Of a DNA stretch of 64,000 nucleotides, positions 40,543 through 49,277 are shown one piece after another. The notes under the pieces were generated by a model. It saw only the letters and a program-made list of their open reading frames with translations, ran no database searches and was not told where the DNA came from. The position numbers and the translations under genes are program-made. The first letter of the stretch is position 1; each line of letters opens with the position of its first letter. Source of the stretch: CAZKWG01 sp964615375. GTDB lineage: Bacteria; Myxococcota_A; UBA796; CAZKWG01. Where the stretch lies: contig CAZTOW010000033.1 of assembly GCA_964615375.1 (NCBI GenBank), positions 44,081 to 108,080 on the forward strand. The letters run 5' to 3'.

Positions 40543-42270
40543 TCACGGGCGAGGCGGCGCGAGGTGGGCCGACCCCAGGCTGGCGTAGTAGCGCAGCAGG
40601 CTCCCCCGCGAGGGGACGGCCCGCGCCCGTCGAGCCGGACCCTCGCCCTCCAGGGTGAGCACGCCCTCGCGCGCCAGGAGCGCCGCCGCCCGCTCGAGGC
40701 TGTGCGCGGCGTCCACGGGTCCGCCGGCCGTGCAGATCCGAGCCCCGCGTGCGCGCGCCGCCGCGGCCAGCGTGCGCGCGCGCCCGAGGAGATCGTCCCA
40801 GGGCAGCGCGGCGCCCGCCGGGGCCTCGAGGAGGGCGGCGGCGAGCAGGGCGGTCGGGGTGAGCGCGGTCAGCGCGCGGATCTGTGTGATGGCATGCGCG
40901 CCGAGCGCGGCGATCGCCGCCTTGCGCTCGGGCTCCTGGCCGGGTCGGTGGTAGCCGTGCGCGGCGAGGAAGCGCGCGACGTGTACCGGCTCGCCGATCT
41001 GGACGTTCACGTAGCCGTGGTCGTCGCGCCGCCAGAGCAGGCTGGCCGCGGCGACGAGGCTGTGCAGCCCCTCGGGGCGCTTCGGACGACCCTCGAGCTC
41101 CGCGCTCAGGGCGCCCGCCTCCAGCACGCGCTCGTAGCCCACGGACAGGGGGACCATGAGCAGCTCGGGCGCGGCGCCCGACACGGCGGCGTCGGCGGCG
41201 ACGGAGAGCAGCCCGAGCCTGGCCTCGCCGACCTGACCCGTGCGCGTCCGCCCGCCCTCCAGGTAGATCTTCAGCGACTGGCCCTGGCGGAGGAGCTCGG
41301 TCAGGTAGGCGCTGAGGACCGCGCCGTAGAGGCCCATGAGCTTGTGCTTCCTCCGCACGAAGAAGGCGTTTCCGGTCCGCAGCACCCAGGAGAGCGGGAA
41401 GAAGGCGAGGTTCTGGCCCGCGGCGACGGTCGGCGGCGCGAGGTCCCGCTCGATGAGCAGCTTGAGGATCAGGAGGTAGTCCGCGTGGCTGCGGTGGGCG
41501 GGGACCAGCAGCAGGGGCCCGCGCGCGGCGGCGGCGCGGAGGGTCTCGATGCCCGCCTCATCGACCTGGAAGCCGCGGAAGATCCGACGCATCGCGACCA
41601 TGACCAGGCGGAGCGAGCGGTGCATGCTGAGCGGCGTCGGATCCGCCGCCATGTCCGCGTAGAGCTGGCGCGCCTCCCGCTCTCCCTCGGGGCCGGGCGC
41701 GCTGGCCCGCACGCGGGGGTCGGCGAGCACGCGGGCGCGGAGGCTCGCCGAGGGCACGCGGATCGGGCCCGCCGCGGCGACCCGCGCGGCGACGATCCGC
41801 GCCTCGAGGAGCGCGCCCAGATCCTGCCCGGCGCCGCTCCAGGCCGCGTGATCGAGCGGCTCCCCCGCGAGCGCCCGCACGCGCCCGCCGCGCCCGAGGG
41901 CGTCGCGAAGCGCGCGCAGCAGCCCCGGATCCTCGTCGTCCCCCGCGCGCGGACCCGACGCCTCGCGGAAGGGCCAGGCGCCCCACAGCACGGTCAGGGG
42001 GACGATCTGCGCGCCGGAGGGGAGCGGCGGCGGCGGGTCGCCGATCCAGAACAGCGCCGCTCCCTCGAGGCGCGGGAGCCCGGCGCGCGCGAGCGCCCGG
42101 TCGAGCAGGGGCCGCTCCAGCCAGGACAGGCGCGTCCTGCGCAGCGCGTAGACGACCGGCCCCCGCGTGGCCGCCTCCCGGACCCGACGCTCCAAGGACG
42201 GCGTCAGGGTCAGCGCGGCCCACCTCGAGGGGCGGAGGGTCAGGTCTCCCGAGAGCGAGGGCTCCGTCAT
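40543..42270 (-). CDS. plsB: Glycerol-3-phosphate acyltransferase, PlsB-like
   Basis: 575 aa, shorter than E. coli PlsB (about 800 aa). The acyltransferase motifs are in order: block I HRSHADY (H-x4-D) within LLLVPAHRSHADYLLILKLL, block II around GNAFFVRRKHKLMGLYG, block III YLEGGRTRTGQ, block IV VPLSVGYERV. It would acylate the sn-1 position of glycerol-3-phosphate in phospholipid synthesis; PlsX/PlsY-type genes are not in the window. The ATG at 42270 is chosen; another at 42312 with GGAGG upstream would add 14 residues. The 3' end borders the array on the opposite strand, and the Lnt-like gene is divergent. Confidence 0.83.
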   Translation of the reverse strand: MTEPSLSGDLTLRPSRWAALTLTPSLERRVREAATRGPVVYALRRTRLSWLERPLLDRALARAGLPRLEGAALFWIGDPPPPLPSGAQIVPLTVLWGAWPFREASGPRAGDDEDPGLLRALRDALGRGGRVRALAGEPLDHAAWSGAGQDLGALLEARIVAARVAAAGPIRVPSASLRARVLADPRVRASAPGPEGEREARQLYADMAADPTPLSMHRSLRLVMVAMRRIFRGFQVDEAGIETLRAAAARGPLLLVPAHRSHADYLLILKLLIERDLAPPTVAAGQNLAFFPLSWVLRTGNAFFVRRKHKLMGLYGAVLSAYLTELLRQGQSLKIYLEGGRTRTGQVGEARLGLLSVAADAAVSGAAPELLMVPLSVGYERVLEAGALSAELEGRPKRPEGLHSLVAAASLLWRRDDHGYVNVQIGEPVHVARFLAAHGYHRPGQEPERKAAIAALGAHAITQIRALTALTPTALLAAALLEAPAGAALPWDDLLGRARTLAAAARARGARICTAGGPVDAAHSLERAAALLAREGVLTLEGEGPARRARAVPSRGSLLRYYASLGSAHLAPPRP

Positions 42271-42337
42271 CGTCTCCGCTCCGCTGCGTTCGAAATGGGT
42301 TATGCTGATCATCTGTCCTCCGGGCGACGTCATCGCG

Positions 42338-44308
42338 ATGGTCCCTCCCCGTCTACGATCCGCGCTCGCGGACCTCACGATCGCGCTGGTGGCGGGGAGC
42401 CTCCTGGGCGGCGCTCACCTGCACCCTGCGGTCGCGCCGCTGGCCTGGGTGGGCGTGGCGGTGCTCGCCCATGCGCTGAGCCTCCGCCAGACCCGCGCCT
42501 CGGGCGCGCTGATCCTCGTCGTCGCGCTGACGATGAGCCTGACGCTCTCTCAGATCTGGCTGGCCAGCAGCATCGCCCGCTACGCCGTGCGGGTGACCGA
42601 TCTGGGGGCCTGGAACGATCCAGTCAGCTTCGTCGTGTGGTGCCTGACCGCCGCGCTGCTGCTCACGCCCGCGCTGGCCGCGCCGCTCCTCGCCGTCTGG
42701 CTGCTGCGCCCGGGGCTCGCCCCGCGGTGGTGGCTGCCGCCCGCCTGGCTCGCCGGGGAGTGGCTCAAGAGCGCCTCGGGCTTCCACCTGGGCGACCTGA
42801 TCCACGCGCAGGGCTACAGCGCCCCGGTCCTGCACAGCGTGGCCCTGATCGGCGCGCCCGCGACGACGCTGCTCGGGGTCTTCGCCGCGGCCTCGCTCGG
42901 TGAGGGGGTGGCGTGGCGGCGCTGGCAGACGGCCACCCCCGCCGGGCCCGTCGCGTTGTGGTTCGCCCTGGTCCCGGCCCCCCAGGCCGCGGATCAGGCG
43001 CTGGCGGGGGTCGGCGTCGTCCACATGGCCAACGCGCTGGAGCTGCCCGCGCCCGAGGACCTGACGGACGACCTGATCATCTGGCCGGAGGCGTCCTTTC
43101 GTCAGAAGATCCAGGGGGAGGAAGGCGTACAGTCGTCGCCCCAGCTGCTGGAGGCGCTCGCCCCTTATGTTGGGCGCAGACACGTCGTCAACGTGTCGCT
43201 GGAGTCCCCAGACGGGCCCCAGAACGCGGCCGGCGTGACCGACACGGAGGGGAGGATCGAGGTCCTGCGGGCCAAGTCGGTGCTCACCCCCTGGGGCGAG
43301 CGCCCGTTCCGGGGCCTCGCGCCGATGGGACCTGGCTTCCGGCCGGGGGAGCTGCCGGCGTGGGTGCGGTGGGGCGGGCGCGACCTGATCCTCACGATCT
43401 GCTACGAGGTCTACGGCCGCGCGCTGTTCACGGCGCAGGAGCCCCCTCCGGGCGGGCTGCTGGTGAACATGGCGAATGATCGCGCGTTTGGCGCGGGCGA
43501 GCTGGGCTCCCGCCAGGCCATCGCCACGCTCGCGCTCGAGGCGGCCGAGACCGGGCTTCCGGCCGTGCGCGCCTCGCTCTGGGGCACCGCCGCCATCCTC
43601 TCGTCGACCGGCGCCGTCCTGGCGACGAGCACGCCCGGGACCACGGGGGCGCTGCGCTGGCCGCCCGAGCCTCCCGCCCAGGGCCGCGTGCGCGTCCTGC
43701 ACGACGCGACCGCGGGGGCCGGCTTCCCCTGCGCGGCGCCCCGCTGCGTCGCGGGCCCCATCGCGGAGGCTACCTGTCAGGATGGACGTTTCGACACGGT
43801 CGTGCTCTCCGGTCACTCGCTGCCCCCCGTGTACCTCGAGCAGCGCCCGGAGCGGGTCGCGGAGCTGATCCGGTGCGCGGGCGCCGATCTGGTCGTGCTC
43901 GACACCTGCATGGGCCTCTCCAGCCCGCTGCTGGAGGCCCTGATCGGGGCGGGTTTCGACGGCGTCATCGTGGGCTCCCTCGATCAGGTCCCGGGGGAAG
44001 GGCTGGTCTACGCGGCGGACTTTCGACGGGCGACGACGGCGCTCGGGCGGGCGCGCGCCGTGGCGCTGCGCTCCGTGGCGCCGCTCACGGTCTGGGAGGC
44101 GGACCCGGCCGCGCTGGCGCGGGCGCGCGCGGTCGTGGATGGCTGGGACGCCGAGACGCTGACGGATACCTTGCATTGGGTTCGACCCAATCTGGTCAGG
44201 GTCCCTCTCGACGACACCGGAACGACCGCGCTGTTCCTGGTCCCCCCCGAGCGCTTCCGGCGCGCGGCCGGAAGCGCCGGGGGAGAGGACCCTCACTCGC
44301 TCCGCTGA
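42338..44308 (+). CDS. Apolipoprotein N-acyltransferase-like protein fused to a caspase/CHAT-like domain (copy 1)
   Basis: 656 aa. Residues 1-235 hold six or seven membrane segments as in Lnt. The nitrilase-type domain keeps the Lnt triad: Glu251 (IIWPEASF), Lys313 (RAKSVLTPWGERP) and Cys355 (LTICYEVYGRALF); the family reaction is transfer of a third acyl chain to the N-terminal Cys of lipoproteins in the inner membrane. E. coli Lnt (512 aa) has a last membrane helix after this domain; here it is missing and a 150-residue domain follows instead, with VVLSGHSLPPVYL (His493) and ADLVVLDTCMGLSSPLLEAL (Cys524), then AGFDGVIVGSLDQVPGEG. Strand-His, helix, strand-Cys and the later strand fit clan CD peptidases, nearest to CHAT. 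Start ATG 42338; ATG 42302 is possible. Its 3' end overlaps the convergent lipoprotein gene by 16 bp. Confidence 0.75.
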   Translation: MVPPRLRSALADLTIALVAGSLLGGAHLHPAVAPLAWVGVAVLAHALSLRQTRASGALILVVALTMSLTLSQIWLASSIARYAVRVTDLGAWNDPVSFVVWCLTAALLLTPALAAPLLAVWLLRPGLAPRWWLPPAWLAGEWLKSASGFHLGDLIHAQGYSAPVLHSVALIGAPATTLLGVFAAASLGEGVAWRRWQTATPAGPVALWFALVPAPQAADQALAGVGVVHMANALELPAPEDLTDDLIIWPEASFRQKIQGEEGVQSSPQLLEALAPYVGRRHVVNVSLESPDGPQNAAGVTDTEGRIEVLRAKSVLTPWGERPFRGLAPMGPGFRPGELPAWVRWGGRDLILTICYEVYGRALFTAQEPPPGGLLVNMANDRAFGAGELGSRQAIATLALEAAETGLPAVRASLWGTAAILSSTGAVLATSTPGTTGALRWPPEPPAQGRVRVLHDATAGAGFPCAAPRCVAGPIAEATCQDGRFDTVVLSGHSLPPVYLEQRPERVAELIRCAGADLVVLDTCMGLSSPLLEALIGAGFDGVIVGSLDQVPGEGLVYAADFRRATTALGRARAVALRSVAPLTVWEADPAALARARAVVDGWDAETLTDTLHWVRPNLVRVPLDDTGTTALFLVPPERFRRAAGSAGGEDPHSLR

Positions 44309-45552
44309 GCCAGGATGGACTTACCGATCTGGCAGGCGAGGCTGTCCGACCCGAAGCGCTGGCAGCCGAGCTGGGTGGGCAGGCTCACCCTGGCGCTGAT
44401 GCCGCTGTCGCATCGGACCTGGATCCGCGTGGGCGCGGCCTCGGCCAGCCCGCTCAGCGCCTGGATCCAGCCGAGCAGCATCGGCTCGGTGAGCCCGGAG
44501 AGACGCGCGTCGGCCAGCAGGGCGCGCAGCAGCGCGGGCTCGCTGTCCAGGACCTGGGCGTCGAGCGAAAACGTCCCGTCCGGGAGCTCGGCGTAGCTCA
44601 GCGCGCCCCCGCCCACGTCCAGGGTGACCGTGGCCGTGTCGATGCGCTGGTCCAACACCAGGGCGCGTCCGTCGGGCTGCTGGACGTCGATCTGGACGCG
44701 GGTGGGCGCGTCCTCGGGGGTGGCGCGCAGCGCGTAGCTGGCCTGGCCGAGGGCGCCGGCGTCCAGCTCCCCGCTGAGCTGCAGCGCGCCGTCGCGCCGC
44801 GTCGGGGGCGCCAGATCCAGGCGCAGGCCGGACCGGGGAGCGACCGTGCGCGCGCTGGCGTCGCTGGCCTTCGTGCAGACGAGGATGATGGCCGAGACCT
44901 CGCCCGCGGCCACTGAGAAGCGCCGGTCGGTGATGCCGTCGGTGTTGGAGGGGAAGGCGCCGCAGCTCGCCTCCTCCTCGGGCAGCGTGACGTTCACGCT
45001 GAACTCGCCGACGGGCACGTTGACGAAGGCGACCATGCTGCGGGAGCCGTCGCGGGGGAGCGTGTTGCCCAGCGTCCACCCGGCCTCCGAGTTGGGATCG
45101 CCGATGAGGGCCGCGCCGTAGGCCACGTCCAGGTCGAAGGTGACGCCGGGCATGCCGTCCAGCCAGTTGCCGTCCGTCCAGATCCCGTTGACCTCGACGA
45201 TGCCCAGCGCGGGGTCCTGCTCCAGGCCCAGCGCGGAGGTGACGCGGGCGACCTCGGCGTCGGTGGTCAGCGAATAGTAGAGCTCCCAGTAGCCCGTCTC
45301 GCCCGACAGGAAGAAGCGGTGCGTGGGTCGGCCGTCCGCCTCCGCGACGACCTCGTAGTCGCCCGCCTCCGGCCCGCGGATCGTCGCCTTTCCATTCCGG
45401 TTGCTGATGTCCTCGTCGTCGTCGGAGCTGAGCAGCACGTCCTCGACCGCGGCGGTGTCGGAGACCTCCTCGAAGAGCAGGCTGATGCTCCCCGAGGGGT
45501 GACATCCGTACAGGGAGAGCGCAGAGATCGTGATGATGGAGAGCCTGAACAT
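44293..45552 (-). CDS. Lipoprotein partner 1 of the Lnt-CHAT system
   Basis: 419 aa from ATG 45552 (GAGGA six bases upstream; GTG at 45564 is an alternative). The leader FRLSIITISALSLYGCHPSG has lipobox LYGC. The N-terminal half includes a carboxypeptidase-regulatory-like beta unit (GKATIRGPEAGDYEVVAEADG). The C-terminal 170 residues share a domain with the lipoprotein at 51233: GQASYALRATPEDAPTRVQID, TVTLDVGGGALSYAELPDG, TFSLDAQV, LLADARLSGLTEPML and APTRIQVRCDSG align with the partner. Four Cys near the C-terminus may form disulfides. It is the last gene of the five-gene minus-strand run. Confidence 0.7.
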   Translation of the reverse strand: MFRLSIITISALSLYGCHPSGSISLLFEEVSDTAAVEDVLLSSDDDEDISNRNGKATIRGPEAGDYEVVAEADGRPTHRFFLSGETGYWELYYSLTTDAEVARVTSALGLEQDPALGIVEVNGIWTDGNWLDGMPGVTFDLDVAYGAALIGDPNSEAGWTLGNTLPRDGSRSMVAFVNVPVGEFSVNVTLPEEEASCGAFPSNTDGITDRRFSVAAGEVSAIILVCTKASDASARTVAPRSGLRLDLAPPTRRDGALQLSGELDAGALGQASYALRATPEDAPTRVQIDVQQPDGRALVLDQRIDTATVTLDVGGGALSYAELPDGTFSLDAQVLDSEPALLRALLADARLSGLTEPMLLGWIQALSGLAEAAPTRIQVRCDSGISARVSLPTQLGCQRFGSDSLACQIGKSILAQRSE

Positions 45553-45600
45553 CGTTGTCCTCACGGAGGGGGGGCGTGAGCGGTTGCCTGAATCGCCACG

Positions 45601-46266
45601 CTACGGGTGATGCGCGGGCAGGTCAAGCGCTCCCGGTCGCCGCGCCTCGACCAGGCCCGCCGCGCAGGCGTAGCGGACGATCCCCGCCACGCTCTCGACG
45701 CCGAGCTTGTCCTTGATGTGGCCGACATAGGTGCTGACGGTGCTGATCGTCACGCCGAGCTCGGAGGCGATGACGGTGACCGAGCGCCCCTCCAGCAGGA
45801 GCAGGAACACCTGCAGCTCCCGGGGGCTCAGGATCTCCTGCGGCGAGAGGCCCCGGGGCACGTCGGACGCGCGCCGGAGCGGCCGGGAGAAGAAGCCACA
45901 CCCGCGCGCGACCGCGCGGACGGCGATCGTCAGGTCCTCGATGGCGCGATCCTTGCAGAGAAAGCCGGCGGCGCCCTGGGCCTGGAGCGCCGCGCCGACC
46001 TGATCCTCGCTGTACCCGGAGAGCACGAGGACCGCCAGGCGCGATCCCCGCGTCTGGATCCGGCGGAGCACCTCCATCCCGCCGAGGCGCGGCATCCCGA
46101 GGTCCAGCACCAGCACGTCCGCCTCGGGGTGAGCCTCGACCGCCGCCAGCGCGCGCCACCCGTCGTCCGCCTCCGCCAGGACGGCCAGGTCGGGCTCGCG
46201 CGCGAGGACGCTCCGGATTCCGGCGCGCACCACAGCGTGATCGTCAGCCAGGATGAGCCTGATCAT
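45601..46266 (-). CDS. LuxR/NarL-family response regulator (orphan)
   Basis: 221 aa. The receiver domain has the acidic pair ADD near residue 9, the phosphoacceptor Asp in VLVLDLGMPRLGGMEV and the conserved Lys in GFLCKDRAIED. The C-terminal HTH is LSPRELQVFLLLLEGRSVTV followed by IASELGVTISTVSTYVGHIK, the GerE/LuxR pattern. No histidine kinase gene is adjacent. Start ATG at 46266 (MIRLILADDHAVV), with GAGGTG upstream. It lies between the STAND regulator and lipoprotein partner 1 on the same strand, so it may control or be controlled with them. Confidence 0.9.
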   Translation of the reverse strand: MIRLILADDHAVVRAGIRSVLAREPDLAVLAEADDGWRALAAVEAHPEADVLVLDLGMPRLGGMEVLRRIQTRGSRLAVLVLSGYSEDQVGAALQAQGAAGFLCKDRAIEDLTIAVRAVARGCGFFSRPLRRASDVPRGLSPQEILSPRELQVFLLLLEGRSVTVIASELGVTISTVSTYVGHIKDKLGVESVAGIVRYACAAGLVEARRPGALDLPAHHP

Positions 46267-46352
46267 CAGCACCTCTGCCCACAGCATGACGGGCGCGGGG
46301 TCGCGGCGCGGTCGCGGCTCGTGAGGGTTTGTGGGCGCCGCTGCGTCCGGCC

Positions 46353-49256
46353 TCAGGAGGCGCTGAGGCGCGCCGCCGTGGCCACCAGCGCGCGGGCCTG
46401 CCACAGCACCAGCGTCGGCGGATCGCCAGGGGGAATGTGGCCCTCCAGCGTGTCGATGAGCGTGAGCGTCTCCGACTCGGCGAGCCCGTCGGCCTCGGCG
46501 CGGAGCGCGGCCAGGCGCCCCCGGCCCTCGGCCAGGTGGCCGCCGAGCAGGTCGGCGAAGGCCAGGAAGGCGTTGCAGTGTCGCCGCTCCAGGGAGGGGG
46601 GCAGGTGGTCGAGGGCCTGCCGCATCCAGCGCGTGGCCTCCGGTCGGCGCCCGTCCAGCAGCAGCATCCGGCCCAGCGCGCTCTCCATGATCCCGGTGGC
46701 CATCATGGGCCACAGCGTGTGGAGCTGGTCGAGCGCCTCCCGCAGCAGCGCCTCCCCGGAGACCGAGCGCCCGGACAGCCACAGCGCATAGCCCAGGTTG
46801 ACCCTCGACACCACCACGATGTCCCGCGCGCCCACGGACCCCGCGAGGCCCGCGGACTGGCTCAGGTGATGCACGGCGCTCTCGAAGCGGCAGCGGTGGA
46901 GCTCCAGCACGCCCAGGTACCAGTGGACCATGGCGCGCACGCCGATGTGGCCGTCCACGCCCAGGCGGGTGAGCGCGGCGCGGTAGGCGGTCTCGGCCTC
47001 CTCCAGGCGCCCCTGGCGCCGGGCGACCACGCCGAGGCTGGCCGTGGCGAAGCCGACGAGGCGGGCCAGGCGGGCTCGAAGCGCCGCCTCACGCAGGGCT
47101 TTCAGCGCCTGGACCATCTCCTCCAGGCGGCCCTCGCGCTCGGCGGAGGCCGCCAGCACCGCCCACAGCTCGGCCTCCAGGGCGGGGGCCTGCAGGGCGC
47201 GCACCTCCGCCAGGAGGGCGTCGGCGGACGCGCGCACCTCGAAGCCAGGATGATCGTGGAGGATCTGCAGCCGCACCACCTCCAGCGTGGCCCGCGGAAG
47301 GCGCGCCTCGGGCGGCAGCTCGGCCAGCGCGCGCTCCAGGCGCTGGAGAAGCTGGCCGCCCTGGCCCACCTTCAGCAGGTGCGCGGCCGCGGAGCCCAGG
47401 ACGCGCGCCGCCAGCAGGGGCTGGCCAGGCAGGGCCCGGTCGCAGGCGGCCAGCAGGTTCTCGATCTCCAGCCCCTGCCGCTGCACGTCCTCCGCCCGGC
47501 CGCGGGCCTCCACGGCCGCCACCAGCGCCTCGGACTCGGCGGCGAACCAGGCGGTGTGCGCCGCGAAGGCCGAGGCGCGCTCTCCGCGGGCGGCGAGCTG
47601 CTCGGCGGCGAAGTGGTGGACGCTCTCCAGGAGGCGAAAGCGGGCCTCGCCCGGCATGCCCGGCGCCAGGGCCACCAGCGATTGCTCACGCAGCGCCGCC
47701 AGCAGGTCCAGCGCGCTCTCCGGCCCGTCCGGCGCGATCCCCTCCCAGGCGCGCGCCGAGAAGCTCCCGACGAAGGCCGAACACCAGGCTAGGGCGCGCT
47801 GCTCCGCCGGCCGCAGGAGGGCCCAGGACCAGGCGATGGTGTCGCGCAGGCTCTGGTGGCGCGCCGCGGGCCTCCCCGGATCCTGAAGCAGCGAGAGCTG
47901 GCTGTCCATGCGGCGGAGGAGCTGCGCCGGGCCGAGCAGCCGGGCGCGGGCCGCGGCGAGCTCGATGGCCAGGGGGTGACGGTCGAGCCGATCGACCAGC
48001 GTCCGCACCGTGTCGCGGGGCGCGTCGGCCCAGGCTCCCTGGGTGCGGGCCTCGAAGAGCAGGAGCGCGTCGGCGGCCTCCAGCGGCCCGATCTCCAGGA
48101 CGACCTCGCCCGCCAGGCCCAGCGGCACCCGGCTGGTGACGAGGATCTGCGGCCCCGGCCCCTCGGTCCACGCGCTCAGGGCCCGTCCGGCCAGGGGAGC
48201 GACGCGCTCCAACGTGTCCAGCAGCAGCAGCCCGCCCTTCTGCCCGGCCAGGAGCCCGCCGATCTTCGCCACCGCCCCCGCGCCGCGCGCCGCCTCCGGC
48301 GAGCCGAGGGCCATCGCCACGCTCGCCAGCAGATCCTCCTCGGTGCTGGCCGTGTCCAGGGCGCAGAAGAGCACAGGCCGCCCCTCCCCCTCGACGCGCC
48401 GCGCCACCTCCACCGCCAGCCGGGTCTTGCCGACCCCGCCGGGGCCGACCAGCGTCACCAGCCGCGCCCGCGTGATCGCCTCTTCGATCTGCCGCAGCGC
48501 CCCCTGCCGGCCGACCAGCGCGGTCGGCGTGGGCGGGAGCTGGGCGCGGCGCGGCGCGGGCACGACCAGGCGGAGCCCCCGGTCGCGCTGGGTCAGCAGG
48601 ATCCTGGGATGCGCCGGATCCACCTCCAGCTTCTGGCGCAGCCGGTAGACGGCGTGGACGACGGCGCGCGCGCCCTCCACCCCGCGCCGACCCCACACCT
48701 CCCGGAAGACCTGCTCCCGCGACACGGCCGCGCCGCCCGCGTCCAGCAGCAGCCGGAGCAGCGCCGCCTCCTGGGCCGTGATCGCCTCGATCCGCCCGTC
48801 GTCGAAGACCACCCGCTGCCCGTCCAGGTCCAGGTGGCGGTCGCCGAGCGGGGTCATCGGGGCGGGCGGGGGCGGCGCGGCCTCGAAATTGCTGCGATGC
48901 AGCATCTGATCCGAATTGCTGCGTCGCAGCAAAAACCGATAACCCTCGCCGTGCACGGTCAGGACGTGGGCCGGCTGGCCCGGATCCTGCTCGATCTTCG
49001 CGCGCAGGCAGCGGATCGCGTCGTCCGCCGCCCTCGACAGGCTGTCCTTGTGATGGCCCAGCGCGTCCACCAGCAGGGCCTGGCGCGAGACCGGGCGCGG
49101 CGCGGCGGCGACCAGCAGCCGGAGCACCGCCAGCTCGCGCGCGCTCAGGCGGCGGGCTCCCCCCGCGGCGTGCAGCACGCCGGAGGCCAGGTCGAGCTCG
49201 CCCAGCTCCAGCGACAGCCGCTCGGGGACAGCGACAGAGGGATCAGGTGGGATCAT
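46353..49256 (-). CDS. STAND-type ATPase regulator with two N-terminal winged-helix domains and TPRs
   Basis: 967 aa. Two OmpR/PhoB-type winged helices stand in tandem: residues about 13-112 (RLSARELAVLRLLVAAAPRPVS ... TVHGEGYRFLLRR, with internal blocks) and about 130-235 (AITAQEAALLRLLLDAGGAA, VVHAVYRLRQKLEVDP). An NB-ARC-like ATPase follows: TALVGRQGALRQIEEAI, Walker A LVGPGGVGKTRL (Lys277), Walker B GGLLLLDTLERV, and PLAIELAAARARLLGP. The C-terminal 400 residues are TPR-like helices. This is the AfsR/SARP or MalT-like plan; SARP proteins normally have one DNA-binding domain. It lies 21 bp downstream of Lnt-CHAT copy 2 on the same strand. Confidence 0.85.
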   Translation of the reverse strand: MIPPDPSVAVPERLSLELGELDLASGVLHAAGGARRLSARELAVLRLLVAAAPRPVSRQALLVDALGHHKDSLSRAADDAIRCLRAKIEQDPGQPAHVLTVHGEGYRFLLRRSNSDQMLHRSNFEAAPPPPAPMTPLGDRHLDLDGQRVVFDDGRIEAITAQEAALLRLLLDAGGAAVSREQVFREVWGRRGVEGARAVVHAVYRLRQKLEVDPAHPRILLTQRDRGLRLVVPAPRRAQLPPTPTALVGRQGALRQIEEAITRARLVTLVGPGGVGKTRLAVEVARRVEGEGRPVLFCALDTASTEEDLLASVAMALGSPEAARGAGAVAKIGGLLAGQKGGLLLLDTLERVAPLAGRALSAWTEGPGPQILVTSRVPLGLAGEVVLEIGPLEAADALLLFEARTQGAWADAPRDTVRTLVDRLDRHPLAIELAAARARLLGPAQLLRRMDSQLSLLQDPGRPAARHQSLRDTIAWSWALLRPAEQRALAWCSAFVGSFSARAWEGIAPDGPESALDLLAALREQSLVALAPGMPGEARFRLLESVHHFAAEQLAARGERASAFAAHTAWFAAESEALVAAVEARGRAEDVQRQGLEIENLLAACDRALPGQPLLAARVLGSAAAHLLKVGQGGQLLQRLERALAELPPEARLPRATLEVVRLQILHDHPGFEVRASADALLAEVRALQAPALEAELWAVLAASAEREGRLEEMVQALKALREAALRARLARLVGFATASLGVVARRQGRLEEAETAYRAALTRLGVDGHIGVRAMVHWYLGVLELHRCRFESAVHHLSQSAGLAGSVGARDIVVVSRVNLGYALWLSGRSVSGEALLREALDQLHTLWPMMATGIMESALGRMLLLDGRRPEATRWMRQALDHLPPSLERRHCNAFLAFADLLGGHLAEGRGRLAALRAEADGLAESETLTLIDTLEGHIPPGDPPTLVLWQARALVATAARLSAS
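48890..48931. repeat. Two 15-bp dyads in direct repeat inside the STAND regulator gene
   Basis: TGCTGCGATGCAGCA (48890-48904) and TGCTGCGTCGCAGCA (48917-48931) are each inverted repeats with TGCTGC/GCAGCA arms, 27 bp apart start to start (nine codons). They encode the linker between the two winged-helix domains (LLRRSNSDQMLHRSNF). They could act as an internal operator or RNA hairpins, or just be a slipped in-frame duplication. Confidence 0.75.
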
Positions 49257-49277
49257 GGACGCTCAGCCTACCCGAGA

